A DNA stretch of 64,000 bases, taken from NCBI GenBank assembly GCA_029706075.1, contig JAINUG010000048.1, forward strand, positions 1,916,501-1,980,500. Reading direction: 5' to 3'. Below the pieces are notes generated by a model. That model searched no databases and had not been told where the DNA came from. It saw only the letters and a program-made list of their open reading frames with translations. Origin of the DNA: Aldrovandia affinis (taxonomy: Eukaryota; Chordata; Actinopteri; Notacanthiformes; Halosauridae). Positions 1 through 11,322 of this stretch are shown piece after piece (the first letter of the stretch is position 1; every line of letters starts with the position of its first letter). The position numbers were made by a program, and so were the translations under genes.

Positions 1-832
1 AATGCAGGGACAAATATGAATGGATACCAGCAGAGTGCTGGAGCCTGGGAGTCTATCTCTCTCTCATTCTCTCTCTCTCTCGCTCTCTTTTTCTCCCGGT
101 GCGGCATTATGGAGGACAAAGACGCCAATGAGGCCGAGGATGCAGACCCAGATCTTTGACTGATGACTCGGCCGGAACTCACACTTTTTGGGAAGCACTG
201 TTGCAGTGTGACTGCTCCCATTGGGGCCGGTGAAAAAAGACAGAGCTAGTGCAAACAAACTGTGCCAGGAAGAAGCCCATCCACCAGGGCCAACATGGAG
301 CCCTACAGCACCCAATGCATGGATCCACTAACCATTACTTTTCAGCAGTTGCACCCCCCGGTCTAACCAAACCAGTACTACTTGCATTCATGGAAACTGC
401 ATTGGTCAGACCTCCTCTGGACTTGAGATCCAAGAAATCCACCAATGAAGAAGGATTCAGAGATGCGATTGCCGATTGCCAATGTTTCAGAATGAAAACG
501 ATCCAGAATGGCGATTACCACTGGCCAGAATTGTGTTTACATGCAGGTAATGTGGGTCTGCAAATAACTACTTTCAAAACTGGCTAGAAAGCCAATGCTG
601 GTATTGACACAAAGCAGCAGGGCAGGAGGTAGGGACCCTGTATCGACCCTATGTTCGTAGGGCCCTTAAAGTGATCGATAGATGGATGAACGAAGCCTCC
701 ATACACCACCGTTCAACCAAATTTAGCTAATGAACTCCCACTGTCATCCGAAGCCGGATGTTTCACCACAAATCACTCGATTCACACCAAAGCTGTGAAA
801 CCTGGTAGGGGGTATCCGGGGAGATGACCTAC
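1..832 (-). other. nrxn2: nrxn2 intron immediately downstream of the beta exon
   Basis: This is the first part of the intron that follows the beta-specific exon, since the gene runs on the minus strand. It begins at the GTAGGT donor at 832-827. A CT-rich tract lies at about 51-95. I see no exon in it: the LNS6 exon that should follow in frame is not within these 832 bases. Open frames here have no recognisable domain. Confidence 0.7.
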
Positions 833-1151
833 CGTGGCCCCCGCGTGTGAGGAAGGGCATCCGGTTGATAGCGATGGGCACAGTGCCATGCTTGTTGTGG
901 AAGTGGTGGACGTGATGTGTGGTGCTGAGGCTGGAGGAGACACGGGCGGCCCCAGTTACACCAGGGAAGGCCAGCAGGGTCACTGATAGGGCCAGAGGCC
1001 ACCAGCAGACCGGGCCCACCCAGCTGGTGCAACCTGGGTGTGGGGTGACAGGGCGGGGGGCGAGGGAGAGCCCATCCAATGGGACTGGAGAGGGCCGGCA
1101 CAGGACACCCGCTCCCCTCCCCCGTGCACGGCAAGAACAGGAAGATGACAT
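833..1151 (-). CDS. nrxn2: neurexin-2 beta, first coding exon (beta-specific N-terminus)
   Basis: Beta-neurexins are presynaptic single-pass adhesion proteins that bind neuroligins and other partners through one LNS domain. This exon supplies the beta-only N-terminus. Seen: 106 codons from ATG at 1151 plus one base, ending at a GTAGGT donor. Residues about 46-68 (WVGPVCWWPLALSVTLLAF and following) look like a signal peptide, with likely cleavage near GVTGA/AR. Residues about 71-90 include VSSSLSTTHHVHHFHNKHG, the beta-specific histidine-rich stretch, followed by VPIAINRMPFLTRGGH. From memory this is nearly identical to mammalian NRXN2-beta and clearly less like NRXN1 or NRXN3, where the corresponding segment reads SKHHSVPI. 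The phase-1 end after GGH fits splicing to the LNS6 exon (A/GTTYIF). In-frame TAG and TGA codons lie 26-31 bases upstream of the ATG, so this is the first usable start in the frame. Odd: the 45-residue Arg/Cys/Pro-rich stretch before the hydrophobic segment is long for a signal peptide. The rest of the gene is outside the window. Confidence 0.93.
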
Positions 1152-1854
1152 CTCAGATAGCTCCAGTGCCCATAGTCACTAGATATCCGTTGGAGTGGCA
1201 AAAAACAAAAAAACCAGGTGGAAAAAAATATTTTAAAAATCCTTCTTGGAATATGGTGTGATCCGCGAACAATTGAGAAAAAAATGTTGGTACGCAGGTG
1301 GATGGTGGGAAAAAAATCCCTAAGAAAATATTTTCAAAATCCTGTTTTCTGATGACAAAATCCTCATGAATACAACCTTTTCTTTCCCTTATAAATCGTC
1401 AGGATTACATTGAGGATCTCCACAACATAAAAAAGAAAGAAAAAACTAAAAATTGAGAAGAAACTACAAAACAAAACAAAAAACAACAGAAATAAAAATT
1501 CTCCTCACCTGCCTGTTAGCCCTTGAAAGAAACGAGTGCTAACGAACAAATTAATTTATTACCATCAGGAAAAAGATTCCCGCATAATTTAACAAACTAA
1601 TTAAATTGATAAATTAAAATAAATATTAGATAGTACAAGTAAAAACAGATAATATTTTGATTCGAGACACCCCGATGAAATCAGCAATGAGAGAAGCTTC
1701 TTCGGTCTTGCCTGGATCTTACGGTGTCTCTCTCTCCTTGGAAAGCCAGCATCACCATTGCAGAGGAATGGCAGAAAACATCTTGGCTTTATTTCTTCTG
1801 TTTAGAAAGAAAAGCGAGTAAAACAGACAGCGTGAGGAGGGAAGCGGCCCCACA
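1152..1854 (-). promoter_or_regulatory. nrxn2: nrxn2 beta 5' leader, possibly with a 5'UTR intron (about 1179-1722)
   Basis: This lies directly upstream of the beta start codon. The middle (about 1200-1690) is strikingly A+T rich between two GC-rich blocks. On the minus strand a good donor, CACC/GTAAGA, ends an exon at 1723. A T-rich tract (about 1221-1194) runs into an AG at 1180-1179. This suggests a short 5'UTR intron of about 540 bp joining a non-coding first exon to the coding exon 28 bases before the ATG. This is inference from splice signals only. The alternative is one continuous leader exon. Confidence 0.4.
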
Positions 1855-2320
1855 TGGAAGGGGGTGCAGATTAATCCAGCTTCCCCGGGGACTCGAACCT
1901 CCCGAGGGATGCGTGGAGGGTAGTCCGCAGCCGCACGGCAAAAAAAACCCCAAAACACAGAAGCGAAGGAATGAAATCCGGAGACTGCGCTCCCCTTCCA
2001 CAGATGCACAGTTTCTCCCTTGTCGATTCCCAAAACAGCGAGGAGAGCCACGAGCAAGCCAGGGGAGATGAGCAGAGCGGCGGCAGTGCGGGCATCCAAG
2101 CGATACTTATCCTCCTCTTCCGCCTGCTCCGAATGCTCTCCTCATATTGATTTAGATTACAGCTCCAGTTCGCCCTCTCTCCTCTCCTTTCCTCTTCCCC
2201 CTTTTTTTGAACAGCTTTCTCAATTGCTGAATTCCTAGACGCTTGTTGGCAGAAGCGATGGCAATTGCATCTCTCGTGGAAGAGGGGCTGCAGGCTCCTT
2301 CGCCTGGTCCGATGCTTTCC
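1855..2320 (-). promoter_or_regulatory. nrxn2: candidate nrxn2 beta promoter / non-coding first exon, CpG-rich
   Basis: I count about 25 CpG dinucleotides in roughly 465 bases, in a window that is otherwise CpG-poor. No TATA box stands out. It sits 0.7-1.2 kb upstream of the beta start codon on the coding strand, where the internal beta promoter of neurexin genes is expected. It also holds a 115-codon upstream frame (1752-2099, minus) starting MDARTAAALLISPGLLVALL, discussed in the findings. The transcription start cannot be placed from sequence alone. Confidence 0.5.
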
Positions 2321-2773
2321 TGCTAATTAAATCAAAAGTGACGCCAGGTGTGCCATCACTTCCTGCCTCCTTGATCTGGTTTCATCATGCACACGACAGA
2401 GCCCGCTGCAGCACAGAACCAGGAGTGAAAAAAGGACCACGCTAGCCGTGAAGGAGCCCTGCCGCGAGGATACTGTACTCTCCACTCGTTTGAAAGCGCA
2501 GCCGGAGACTATGGTAGATAGAGAGAAGCAGAGACACCGAGCGGGAGGGAGGGAGAGAGAAAGAGAGAGGGGGGAGGGAAGGAGGGAGAGAGGGAGGGAG
2601 GGCAGGCAAGCAGAGGCACACTTGCACACGCACACACCACAGATTCGCAGCCAATGTTTCGGCTTGCAACCCGTAAAACCGTAAACAACAGCTCACTCCA
2701 GCAGATGCTATGGAGCAGAGAATCACCAAATTTAGTGAATTAAATGCGGAGAAGACATGACTCAGAGAAAGGG
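2321..2773. other. region upstream of the beta promoter with a purine-rich tract
   Basis: A GA/GGGA-rich tract runs at about 2527-2612 on the plus strand, making a pyrimidine tract on the gene strand. The rest has no recognised element. The short frames read across the tract are low-complexity. Confidence 0.6.
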
Positions 2774-2780
2774 TGCGTGC

Positions 2781-2834
<54 letters not shown>
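2774..2834. repeat. (GT)n microsatellite
   Basis: Near-continuous GT dinucleotides, starting with a GC-interrupted lead-in and ending in a short GA run. It is the inverted partner of the AC array that begins about 90 bases later. Confidence 0.97.
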
Positions 2835-2845
<11 letters not shown>

Positions 2846-2921
2846 GTCCCAGGGAGAATGGCGGAAGGCACTCTGGAGATATTCATCCACCTGGCAACAC
2901 ATTCAAGCGCCAGTCTCACAC

Positions 2922-2923
<2 letters not shown>

Positions 2924-2959
<36 letters not shown>

Positions 2960-2962
2960 CCA

Positions 2963-3007
<45 letters not shown>
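2924..3007. repeat. (AC)n microsatellite with one interruption
   Basis: Two AC runs are separated by a short CCCTCCACC-type interruption near 2956-2964. It is the reverse complement in type of the GT array at 2774-2834. Confidence 0.97.
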
Positions 3008-3009
<2 letters not shown>

Positions 3010-3334
3010 GCTGAATAATTTATTCTCAGCCAAAATTAATGAGGGACCTTTTCTCTCTTGTCAGTGTTGTTATACGCGCATGGGCTGATTTTGTCTTCAT
3101 CCTCTCATACTCCCTCTACCTGAGCTCCTCTCCATTTGTCTGTTTCTTTCTCCTCATGCTCTGCTGCTCCTCTGTCCTGTGCTGTCCTGTGCTGTGTTCA
3201 TCTCCCCTCTCTTTGTAAAGCCCTTGCTTCCTTTTTTTGGCTAGCCATGGTTCTGCATTATGAATGTTGGATATTTCTCAAAGGTTTATAGGTAGCAGCT
3301 GAAATGAAGAAACTACCGGCATTCAACCACAGCC
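3008..3334. other. intronic sequence, pyrimidine-rich
   Basis: A C/T-rich stretch with a small TCCTGTGCTG duplication near 3176-3196. No gene, RNA or transposon is recognised. Confidence 0.6.
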
Positions 3335-3359
3335 AGAGGAGAAGGGGGGGGGGGGAGAG

Positions 3360-3430
<71 letters not shown>

Positions 3431-3540
3431 GGAACCAGAGTTAGAGGAAGGTAGGAAGGGAGGGTGAGGGAGGGAGGGAGGGAGGAGAGAGAGAGAGAGA
3501 GCAAGCAAGAGTAAGAAAAAGCAAGAGAGAGAGATGGAGT
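3335..3540. repeat. (GA)n purine tract with G-run
   Basis: A G-run near 3344-3355 is followed by a pure GA run at about 3372-3427, then GGGA and GA blocks. It is a long polypurine strand with mirror symmetry, the type able to form triplex DNA. The minus-strand frames of 112 and 176 codons that cross it are low-complexity Ser/Leu products of the repeat. Confidence 0.95.
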
Positions 3541-6500
3541 GGGTTTCGATATCAGATAAATCTTGGCTGATAGAGATCTCAGTTGGGACTGCCTCGGCCG
3601 TTGAAAGGATGGGCTTGAAAAATAGGAGAACAGAAAAAGCCAGCACCACACTTATTTGTGACAAGAGCAGGCCATTATTCAGAGCCAAACAGAGGACTGA
3701 CCAATCTCTCACAGAGAGGAGGAGCCCAGCCCTGGAACACTGAACCACAGGGACTGGCAGCCAGCGCAGCCAATGCAATCCGCACAGCTCAAGAAGCCAG
3801 CACAGAACAGCTCCTGCTCTGTGAGCCATGGCAAGTAGGGGGCAAAGACACACCCTTCCACACTGAATCTGTTTGGGTGTTTTTCAAAGGATCAGTAATG
3901 GAGAAAGGGGGCCCAGGGACTAATCCAACGGAATGTTTCTGCATTTACCTGTCCACCCGTTTATACCCTGTGTGAGGGCTCAGTGTCAGCCCACCAGATC
4001 AGGACCTTCCAGCTTTTCAGATGAATACAGCCAGACCAGGCAGTGCCAGTGCTGCTGCACAACCATGCAGCCCCTGGCTGTGGGTGGATGTTTGGACAGA
4101 GAAGACAATGGTCCTCTTCACACAACAATGCCACAACTGATCCACAGTGAGATGCTAATATAAAGATTGCAACATGCAATTATATTTATTTAGTAATCTG
4201 AGGATGTGTTTGTTGAATGAACAAATGCTCCTGGCTCACCCTGCCTTTTTTCGCTTTGATGGACGGTAATTACCAGAAAAGGAGGCTGATTAAATCACAC
4301 TGGCGTCATCCAATGATTTTTCATAAGAACACAACCAAGGTCTTTTAGCATGTAAAAACACTACTGGGTTTGATGTGACTGAAAATAATGACCTCAGAGT
4401 GGGGTGATGGCAGAAAAAGGAAGTAGGATTTCTTTCCTAATGTTGCAGGGATCTAAGCCTCCCTCCTGTCTAATTCCACTTTTTCTCCAGCTAATCCGCC
4501 ACTGTGTTTGCTGAAACTTTGTAGGCGCAAGTTGTGTAAATAACTGTAATGAGAAATGGAGCATTTTAATATTGGAGATGCCAAGCGGATTTATGGCATG
4601 GCAGTTTAGATCCCCAGGCCTCCAGGAGAGTCTCCCCAACCAAAGTTCAGTACAGTTCCCTAACTGCCCATATAGCTGTCCAGTCCTGCTGTTTAAACAA
4701 TGGGGCACTAATGACAGGGAGGGTCAAGTCAACACTCAGTACAATAGTGGTCTGGGGGATTTTTTTCAATCTGCCTAGCTCTATTTTGCACTTAAACACT
4801 GGGGAAAGCAAGCAAGCTTTTGGGGTAACTCCTCCTCTATGTTTTGCGCCCCCCCCCCACCGCCCCCAATCCATCGATCAACCTCCCTGACATGGTGCAG
4901 CGGATTGTCTGCCGTTTCCCTCCCCCCAGCTGAGACCCAGCTGTCTGAGGCAGATGGGCTGGCTTCCTGCTCCTCATTCTGGGCTCAGCACGAAGGAGAG
5001 ACGCACTGTCCCACGGTCTCCACTCCCCAGGCTGGATACGCATGCAGCTAACAGCATAAGAATCAAGAGCAAATCAGTCAAAGTATCACCGCCAGCACAG
5101 CCAGGATAGGAGAGGAACACTGCAGTGTCCAAGCATTAACTATGACTAATGAATAACTGGCGACCTGTTTCTTTAGTGACATTTAAAACCGGAAGCTTCA
5201 ATCAGATCAGTTGGGCCGTTCCTGCTGTCCGATGGTACGGAGGATAAAAACTGAGTAGAAGAGAGAAGGACTCAATTTTGAAGTGGAGTTCTATTTTAAT
5301 GCAGTAAGACTTTTAAAGGAAAACCTCTTGTTGAAGGACCAGATGGTATTGCCCTAAGCTATGAGATGCCAAAGTGTTAAAAACGGAGCTGAATAATGTC
5401 TAATGTATCTTCTGCCAGAAAATGTGTGGAGACTAACTGCTGAGAACAGCCTAATATGACTTATACAGCTACAGTATTTTTGGCATTGCGTGGGTGTTTA
5501 CATTCAATAAATTGATACGAATGCTGATGTCTGAAGATAAGCGAATGATTCAACACCGTTTTGAAGAGATTAAAACAATGTCCTGTAGGCTTCCCCTGAA
5601 AATGCACTTGGTGAGGCAATACAATCCCAGGTAAGGGTTTGGTTGGACATACAGGCCATTTATAAAACTGCCCCACCATGGGCGATTCACTCAGTACACA
5701 TGTCCCACCACCTGACACTCTCTCTGGGGCACATCTTCAAATACTCCCTGACTTTTATTTTTCCCTTCAAGTCTAAATTAATCTCTAGCGCTGATTAGAA
5801 ATACATATGGTTCAATGATACCTGTAAGGGTAAACTGCTCACTATTTTTCTGAGAGCAGGCCTCAATGCCTCTAAAGGAAGAATTAGCCAATAGGGGGAA
5901 CAACAGAATGGCGCTAATTCCAGCTCAAAAAACAAATTTGTTCAATAACACCAATGTGTGCTTTTCCGTACCCCTGTAGCTGGTTGAGATAATGAGAGAG
6001 ACACTGAATTTGTAAGCATTGCAATTGTAACAGTCGACCCGGTAGAGGATCTCCTAAGGCATGGATTACACTGTGCGTGATTCAATGAGTCCAGCTGGTC
6101 TATAGTATATAGAAAGAGCAGTGGCTCGGGCACATTTGACTCCTTGGCCCAAGATCACCACTCTGTGAAGAGCTGAGTAAGTACACCATGCACACACACA
6201 GACACACCTGCAACAACACATTTATTTTACAAATAACTTCTGGCAGATAGCTGTCAAGAGATGGAAAATTGAGATCGGTGTTCAATTAACATCTCCATCA
6301 AGCCAAATTAATTGAGTGCAGTTGGTATGGAAACTGCCATACGCAGCAGGTCCCCTGGATCAAAATGGCGGGATTGAGAAATACTGGAGCACAATGTTAA
6401 TTTCAACAAAAAAATTCACAAGCTTGTACTGCTTGGTTCTTGTAATGTACACCATACAAGATAACGGGCAAGGAGCAAAACTGCTTACTGCAATACACAA

Positions 6501-8224
6501 CAAGTTTGGTAAATTAAATAATGCTTCATGAAACCGAACTTGGTATACATTATCGGCATTAGGGCCATTGTCACATTGTCATCTGATCATGGTAATATAA
6601 GACAGATTTTGACATGCCCTCATTGTGGGGGTCATTAAAGAAAAACATTTGTCTAATTGTAGCTTGCTCACATTGGCAGTTACATATTAAAATCCATTAC
6701 ATGTCTGCACCTGGAAACGTGGTTAATACAATTATTCCAGAATGGAGTCCTTACAATTTTATATTTTCTATGGTGAAGCATCTTGAGAGGTAGTGTAGAA
6801 ACAAATACATATGCAAAAATGTATTTACAATTTATCTCAATGGCATAGGCCTATAGGTTAGAATGCTTGAACCAAAGAGTTAATGGGTGATTTCAACAGA
6901 TGGCTTACTCTTTTCAAACATGGCCATTTATCCCACTCTATGAAATTCTACAAACAGCAACTATATTTTTCCAGCACTACTAAACAAACCAGCAAGAGAT
7001 TGACAAGGCTTTTGTCAATATTCGGCAAGGACGATACTGAAAGAGCATTTCCGTGACCATGAAGACAGTGTGTAATAGGCCTTCAAAGCCCGACCTTTGA
7101 AAGTCAGTGGATTTTTGGTAAAGCTTCAAAAAAACCTTTCAAACTTAAGTTAAAAGATCCACATTTTATCTTTCACTCCTTCTGAGTTTTGTTTTCCTTA
7201 TAAGCCTATTTTCTCTCACTTTCCTGGGTGGTATCAAGAATTAGAGTCTTTGTGAATTTATTTGTCGGTTGATTTTCCAATGGGCAATGTTTTTTCCCTT
7301 GTTTTCAACCTGTTCATTTTAAGCCATGAGGTAGTTTTACTTTCGTTTAGTTAGTCCAAGTACAAGTAAACAATAGGCTTCTGAAGGTACAATATACAGC
7401 TGCACGCCCGAAAAACAATTATTCGGAAAAGCAATTTGGCAAACAGACTCAAATCAGGATTTTTGAGTTAATGGAAATGGTGACTTCCAACTCGTAAGAC
7501 GTGTCAGTCTCGTTTACATGCTTGAGGTCAATGAGCCACAGAGGGAAACTCGATCAGAAAGAATTAGGCTATGCTTATAACTGGCCTGACCACATTGTGG
7601 GCATGTGTACACTCACAGAACACAAATTTTGGAAGCTCTGTTGCCTCACTTGAAACAGATATCCAATAATTTGTTCAATTAAATAATGACATTTAATATA
7701 TATATTTTTTAAATTATGAAAAATGGGACTCACTCTCAAGAGCATATTCATATTCATATGATAACTAATACATTGAGATAAATAAAACATGAAAGAACAA
7801 TCCATAAAGAGAATTCATATCCATGCCATGGATGTCTTTCCCAATTGTGTGCCTCTCTGATCATCGGCAATGTGCCTGTGTTTCTGTGTGTGTGCATGCC
7901 ATCACATTAAAGCCCCAAATAGTAGGCATTCTCTTTCACCCGACACCTGTGTGTTTGTCACCTGGACCAGGACCCCACAAAAGCGGCCGTCACACCGCCT
8001 GCCCTGCAATCGGATTACAGAGGACTATCCTTGTAGTGCAGCCACTGAGTTTAAACCACCAAAAATATATATTGTTGGATGGAAAAGGGCCTTTATACCA
8101 ACACTGTTCACTTCAAATAATCTCTATATCAATCAAAATATTGTTTGTACTGCCAGTATCCTCAGCTGTCGAACTGGGAGTAAAATAACATGGCACAATA
8201 TGTTTGCCAGGAGTACTAAAGACA
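3541..8224. other. intronic sequence without recognised features
   Basis: About 4.7 kb of ordinary AT-leaning, CpG-poor sequence. There is a C-run near 4850 and a short CA run near 6187. I see no exon, RNA gene or identifiable transposon. The short open frames lack recognisable domains and do not fit a splice pattern. Confidence 0.55.
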
Positions 8225-8565
8225 GATTCTGTAAGAACCAAAAAAAGGTACCATGTCGTACCCACTAAAGTACACATGCTTGTCACCGTGGCCAGTTTGA
8301 TCAGAAGAAGATCATTGTGACCTTGCTAGAAAGAGAATGTTGCTTGCAGTACAAGCCTTATTTTCATTTCAATATGGCTGCCAGTGTGAATAAGTATTAA
8401 TTACCCTACCTTGGTACATATCTGTACCTTTCCTCAATTTGTACCTTTTTCACTGGGAAAATGTGCAAAACTATATCATGAAGGGCCTTAGGTGTATCAT
8501 TGAAGGTACAATGAACATATTTGTATGAACACCCCAAGGAACAAAAGTGTACCCTAATTATGAGG
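8225..8565 (-). repeat. GTACC-rich dispersed repeat, degraded
   Basis: Repeated GTACC/GGTAC motifs occur (AAGGTACCATG, TTGTACCTTTTTCACTGG, AAGGTACAATG, GTGTACCC). This resembles a GTACC-rich repeat I recall from fish introns. No clear terminal repeats or target duplication were found, so boundaries and family are uncertain. Confidence 0.3.
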
Positions 8566-10826
8566 ATTTTTTGTAACACCCAGGCTTTGATGTTTACAGA
8601 GTAATTCACAGTTAAATTCAAACAAAACAAATATATAACAAAATTATACTGGATTTACAATGTAATAACAACATATGTCTGCATGCATACACCTAATATC
8701 AGTTTTGTGCAATGCAATCTAGTAAACAGGACCTTCCAATCACAGAACACGGATGAATATACATTCATTTTTGAAGGGCTGCTACTTGCACAAAGTAAAA
8801 GACAGCAAGAGTATGCTGATGTGTGAGCATATTCAAATTTGAGAGAGAGAGAGATAATGAGAGAGAGAATACATCTTCAACCACACAGACACTTTCTATA
8901 ATACTAAAAAGCAAAGCCTTAACTGTCTTCTGAGGCTCCACCAAGGCACAGCACCCATGATAACAACCAACAGAGAAAGGGAGAAGTTTCATCAGATCAA
9001 CATAAGGACACAAAATCATTGCTCTCTCCCAATGAATTCATTAAGCTTTCCGATATTAATGTCAACAGAACCTGTGGAGAAAGCCAATGATCCAATGAGA
9101 ATTTTCCTCATTTGTCAGTTATTAAAATGAATTAATTCTGTGTGAATGTGTGTATGTGTTTGTGTGTGTGTGTGTGTGGGGGGCTACTAGTGGTGGTGTC
9201 GGATTTTGAAAGTATCGATTTTGAAATGCTCCTACTTTTGGAATTAAAAATAAATAAAAGCAGCAAAAAATACTGACACATCTCTCAACTCGGCCAGGAA
9301 ATTGAACAGCTTGACATTTGCTGGGCTTCTACTTTGGTTCAGAGAGTCATGTAAACAGTGATTACCTCGTAAATCTCCAAAATGAGAGTACCAGTCACAC
9401 TACATGTTTGATCTCCATTCCACCTAGCAAGTCCATTTTACAATTTCATCACACAATATCAAACAAACAGTGATTACATACTAAGTACAAAATTATTACA
9501 ATGGTGCTGTGTGACATACACACTTGCAAAATCACGTTAGGGTCCAAGATTAGGTTTAGTATTAAAGTTACGAGAAAAGCAATGTTTAATGAGAAAATGT
9601 ACACGGCGAACATTATTATTACACAGTAATTACATAAAGTAAGGCATAATGATGAGAACAGGTCATTCATACACTTGTGGCTTGACGGTTTTTAGTCTCT
9701 AATGCCACTACAAACCTAGTAAGCCATTCTGCTCATTTATAACTGCATGCAAAGAAGCACCATCTAGTGTAAGTATGGAATGCAGTCATTTCATTTCCAT
9801 TCCTGTCCCCTAATTCTGGCCTCTACAGAGTTTGCAATCAGACATGATGATTGCTGATAGGCCGTGGCAACAGAGTGTCTGAAGGGAGCTGCATTGCTTT
9901 CAGATAGTTACTCTGCCTGTCCCAGCTGCTTAGCCATTGGTTAACATACACCAGGATGTCATTTAACTGATAAGTCCATATGTTCCATAGCATCTCTGGA
10001 GGCCTAAGGCAAGGATGGCTTGACACGAACCACACAGGCGCAAGGAGTGCTTTCTGCCCCTCGACTCCTTACAGGTCAGCAGATAATGTGCTATGACTTA
10101 TGCATGTACATAGGCATTTGCATGTAGAGCATTTATCTACATATGAGGTGAATGGTAATGACTGGCCTCTGGGTGGTATCGTATAGAAGACGGGTTCAAG
10201 AAAGATTTAGTCATCATTAATTATTAGTGCGTTCCTTAAAGTCTCTCGTGACAGTACAATGTCAATGCATGAAAGAGAATCTGCAAATGCGTATCATAAA
10301 AAAACAAATGGAATAGAATTCCCTCATCTCATCACTGTAAGGATATACTGTATTACAGCTCTATCATCTCTCCCTACACTGCAAAATTATATTATTTATC
10401 TTTATATTTTTATCTATACTATTTTCCATTTATTGAGATTGATATTGAGACATTTACAGTTATAAAAAGTATTTTCAATAAAATAAGATTCTAAATAATA
10501 CGCAATTTTCAATAAAATCTATAAGGAAACATTTCAGAACAGAAATTCCAATGTGGAAAACAAATCTTGCCATTTATAGACATTTTTGCTTTGTACCAAA
10601 TAGACACTCCACAAAGCCTGTAGCACTGGTGACAAAGGAAAATACCGATGGCTAACAAGATGCTGATGCCTTGTTTCATGAACAAACAGCCAGCATATTA
10701 ATAAGGTTGTAACGGCAGCAGGCACTGGCCAGGTCGCAAACTTCCATATGCTGCATGATGCTGCATTGATCATTACCTGCATGGCTCCAATGATCCAAGT
10801 GACACTTTACCACAGCAACAGAAATG
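8566..10826. other. intronic sequence with small microsatellites
   Basis: Contains a GA run at about 8840-8869 and a TG run at about 9137-9181. The rest is AT-rich with no recognised element. Confidence 0.55.
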
Positions 10827-11150
10827 TGTCCCGGGCTTGTATCATCGAAGCCCTCTCCTCAAAGCAACGAGATTCACCTTAGGTTGTGTTGCGGGTGTCA
10901 CTACAAATTGTTATACTCTGTTTTCACTTTGGTATACTGTAATTGTGTTGTTACAATGGAACTGTTGGGCAGTCTGTTTTTTACAATTATGTTTACATTT
11001 TAGCACCGTTTTTCTGCTTGATGCCTATGAACTGTTCTGTATGTATTATTGCTGTTCTTGTGATTTAAATGTAACGTATCAAGCCATATTAGTCTTTTAA
11101 AGTCACTCTGGCATGTCTGGCAAATGGTCATGGATTCTCTGAATCCTAAA
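10827..11150 (+). mobile_element. LINE/SINE 3' end, degraded
   Basis: It ends in AAAGTCACTCTGGCATGTC, TGGCAAATG and an A-rich tail. This corresponds to the widespread fish L2-type and SINE tail whose core reads GTCGCTCTGGATAAGAGCG. The upstream 250 bases are T-rich and may be the 3' end of an L2-clade LINE, but no reverse transcriptase is visible. The left boundary is a guess. Confidence 0.4.
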
Positions 11151-11159
11151 ATGTAAAAA

Positions 11160-11322
11160 AAATAAAAATAACCTAGCTGCCAACAATGATGTCTATCGCT
11201 GTATTACTGCACTGATCTCTGGTGCGAACAATGATTGTTTCTACCATGTATTAATGCACATCTTGTAAGTCGCTCTGGATAAGAGTGTCTCCTAAGTGGT
11301 TAAAATGTAAAATGTAAAAAAT
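11160..11322 (+). mobile_element. L2-type LINE/SINE tail fragment
   Basis: It contains AAGTCGCTCTGGATAAGAGT, GTCTCCTAAGTGG and AAAATGTAAAATGTAAAAA repeats, the standard fish L2/V-SINE-type 3' tail. The 5' part (from about 11160) aligns loosely with the neighbouring copy. It lacks a clear tRNA-like head. Confidence 0.6.
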
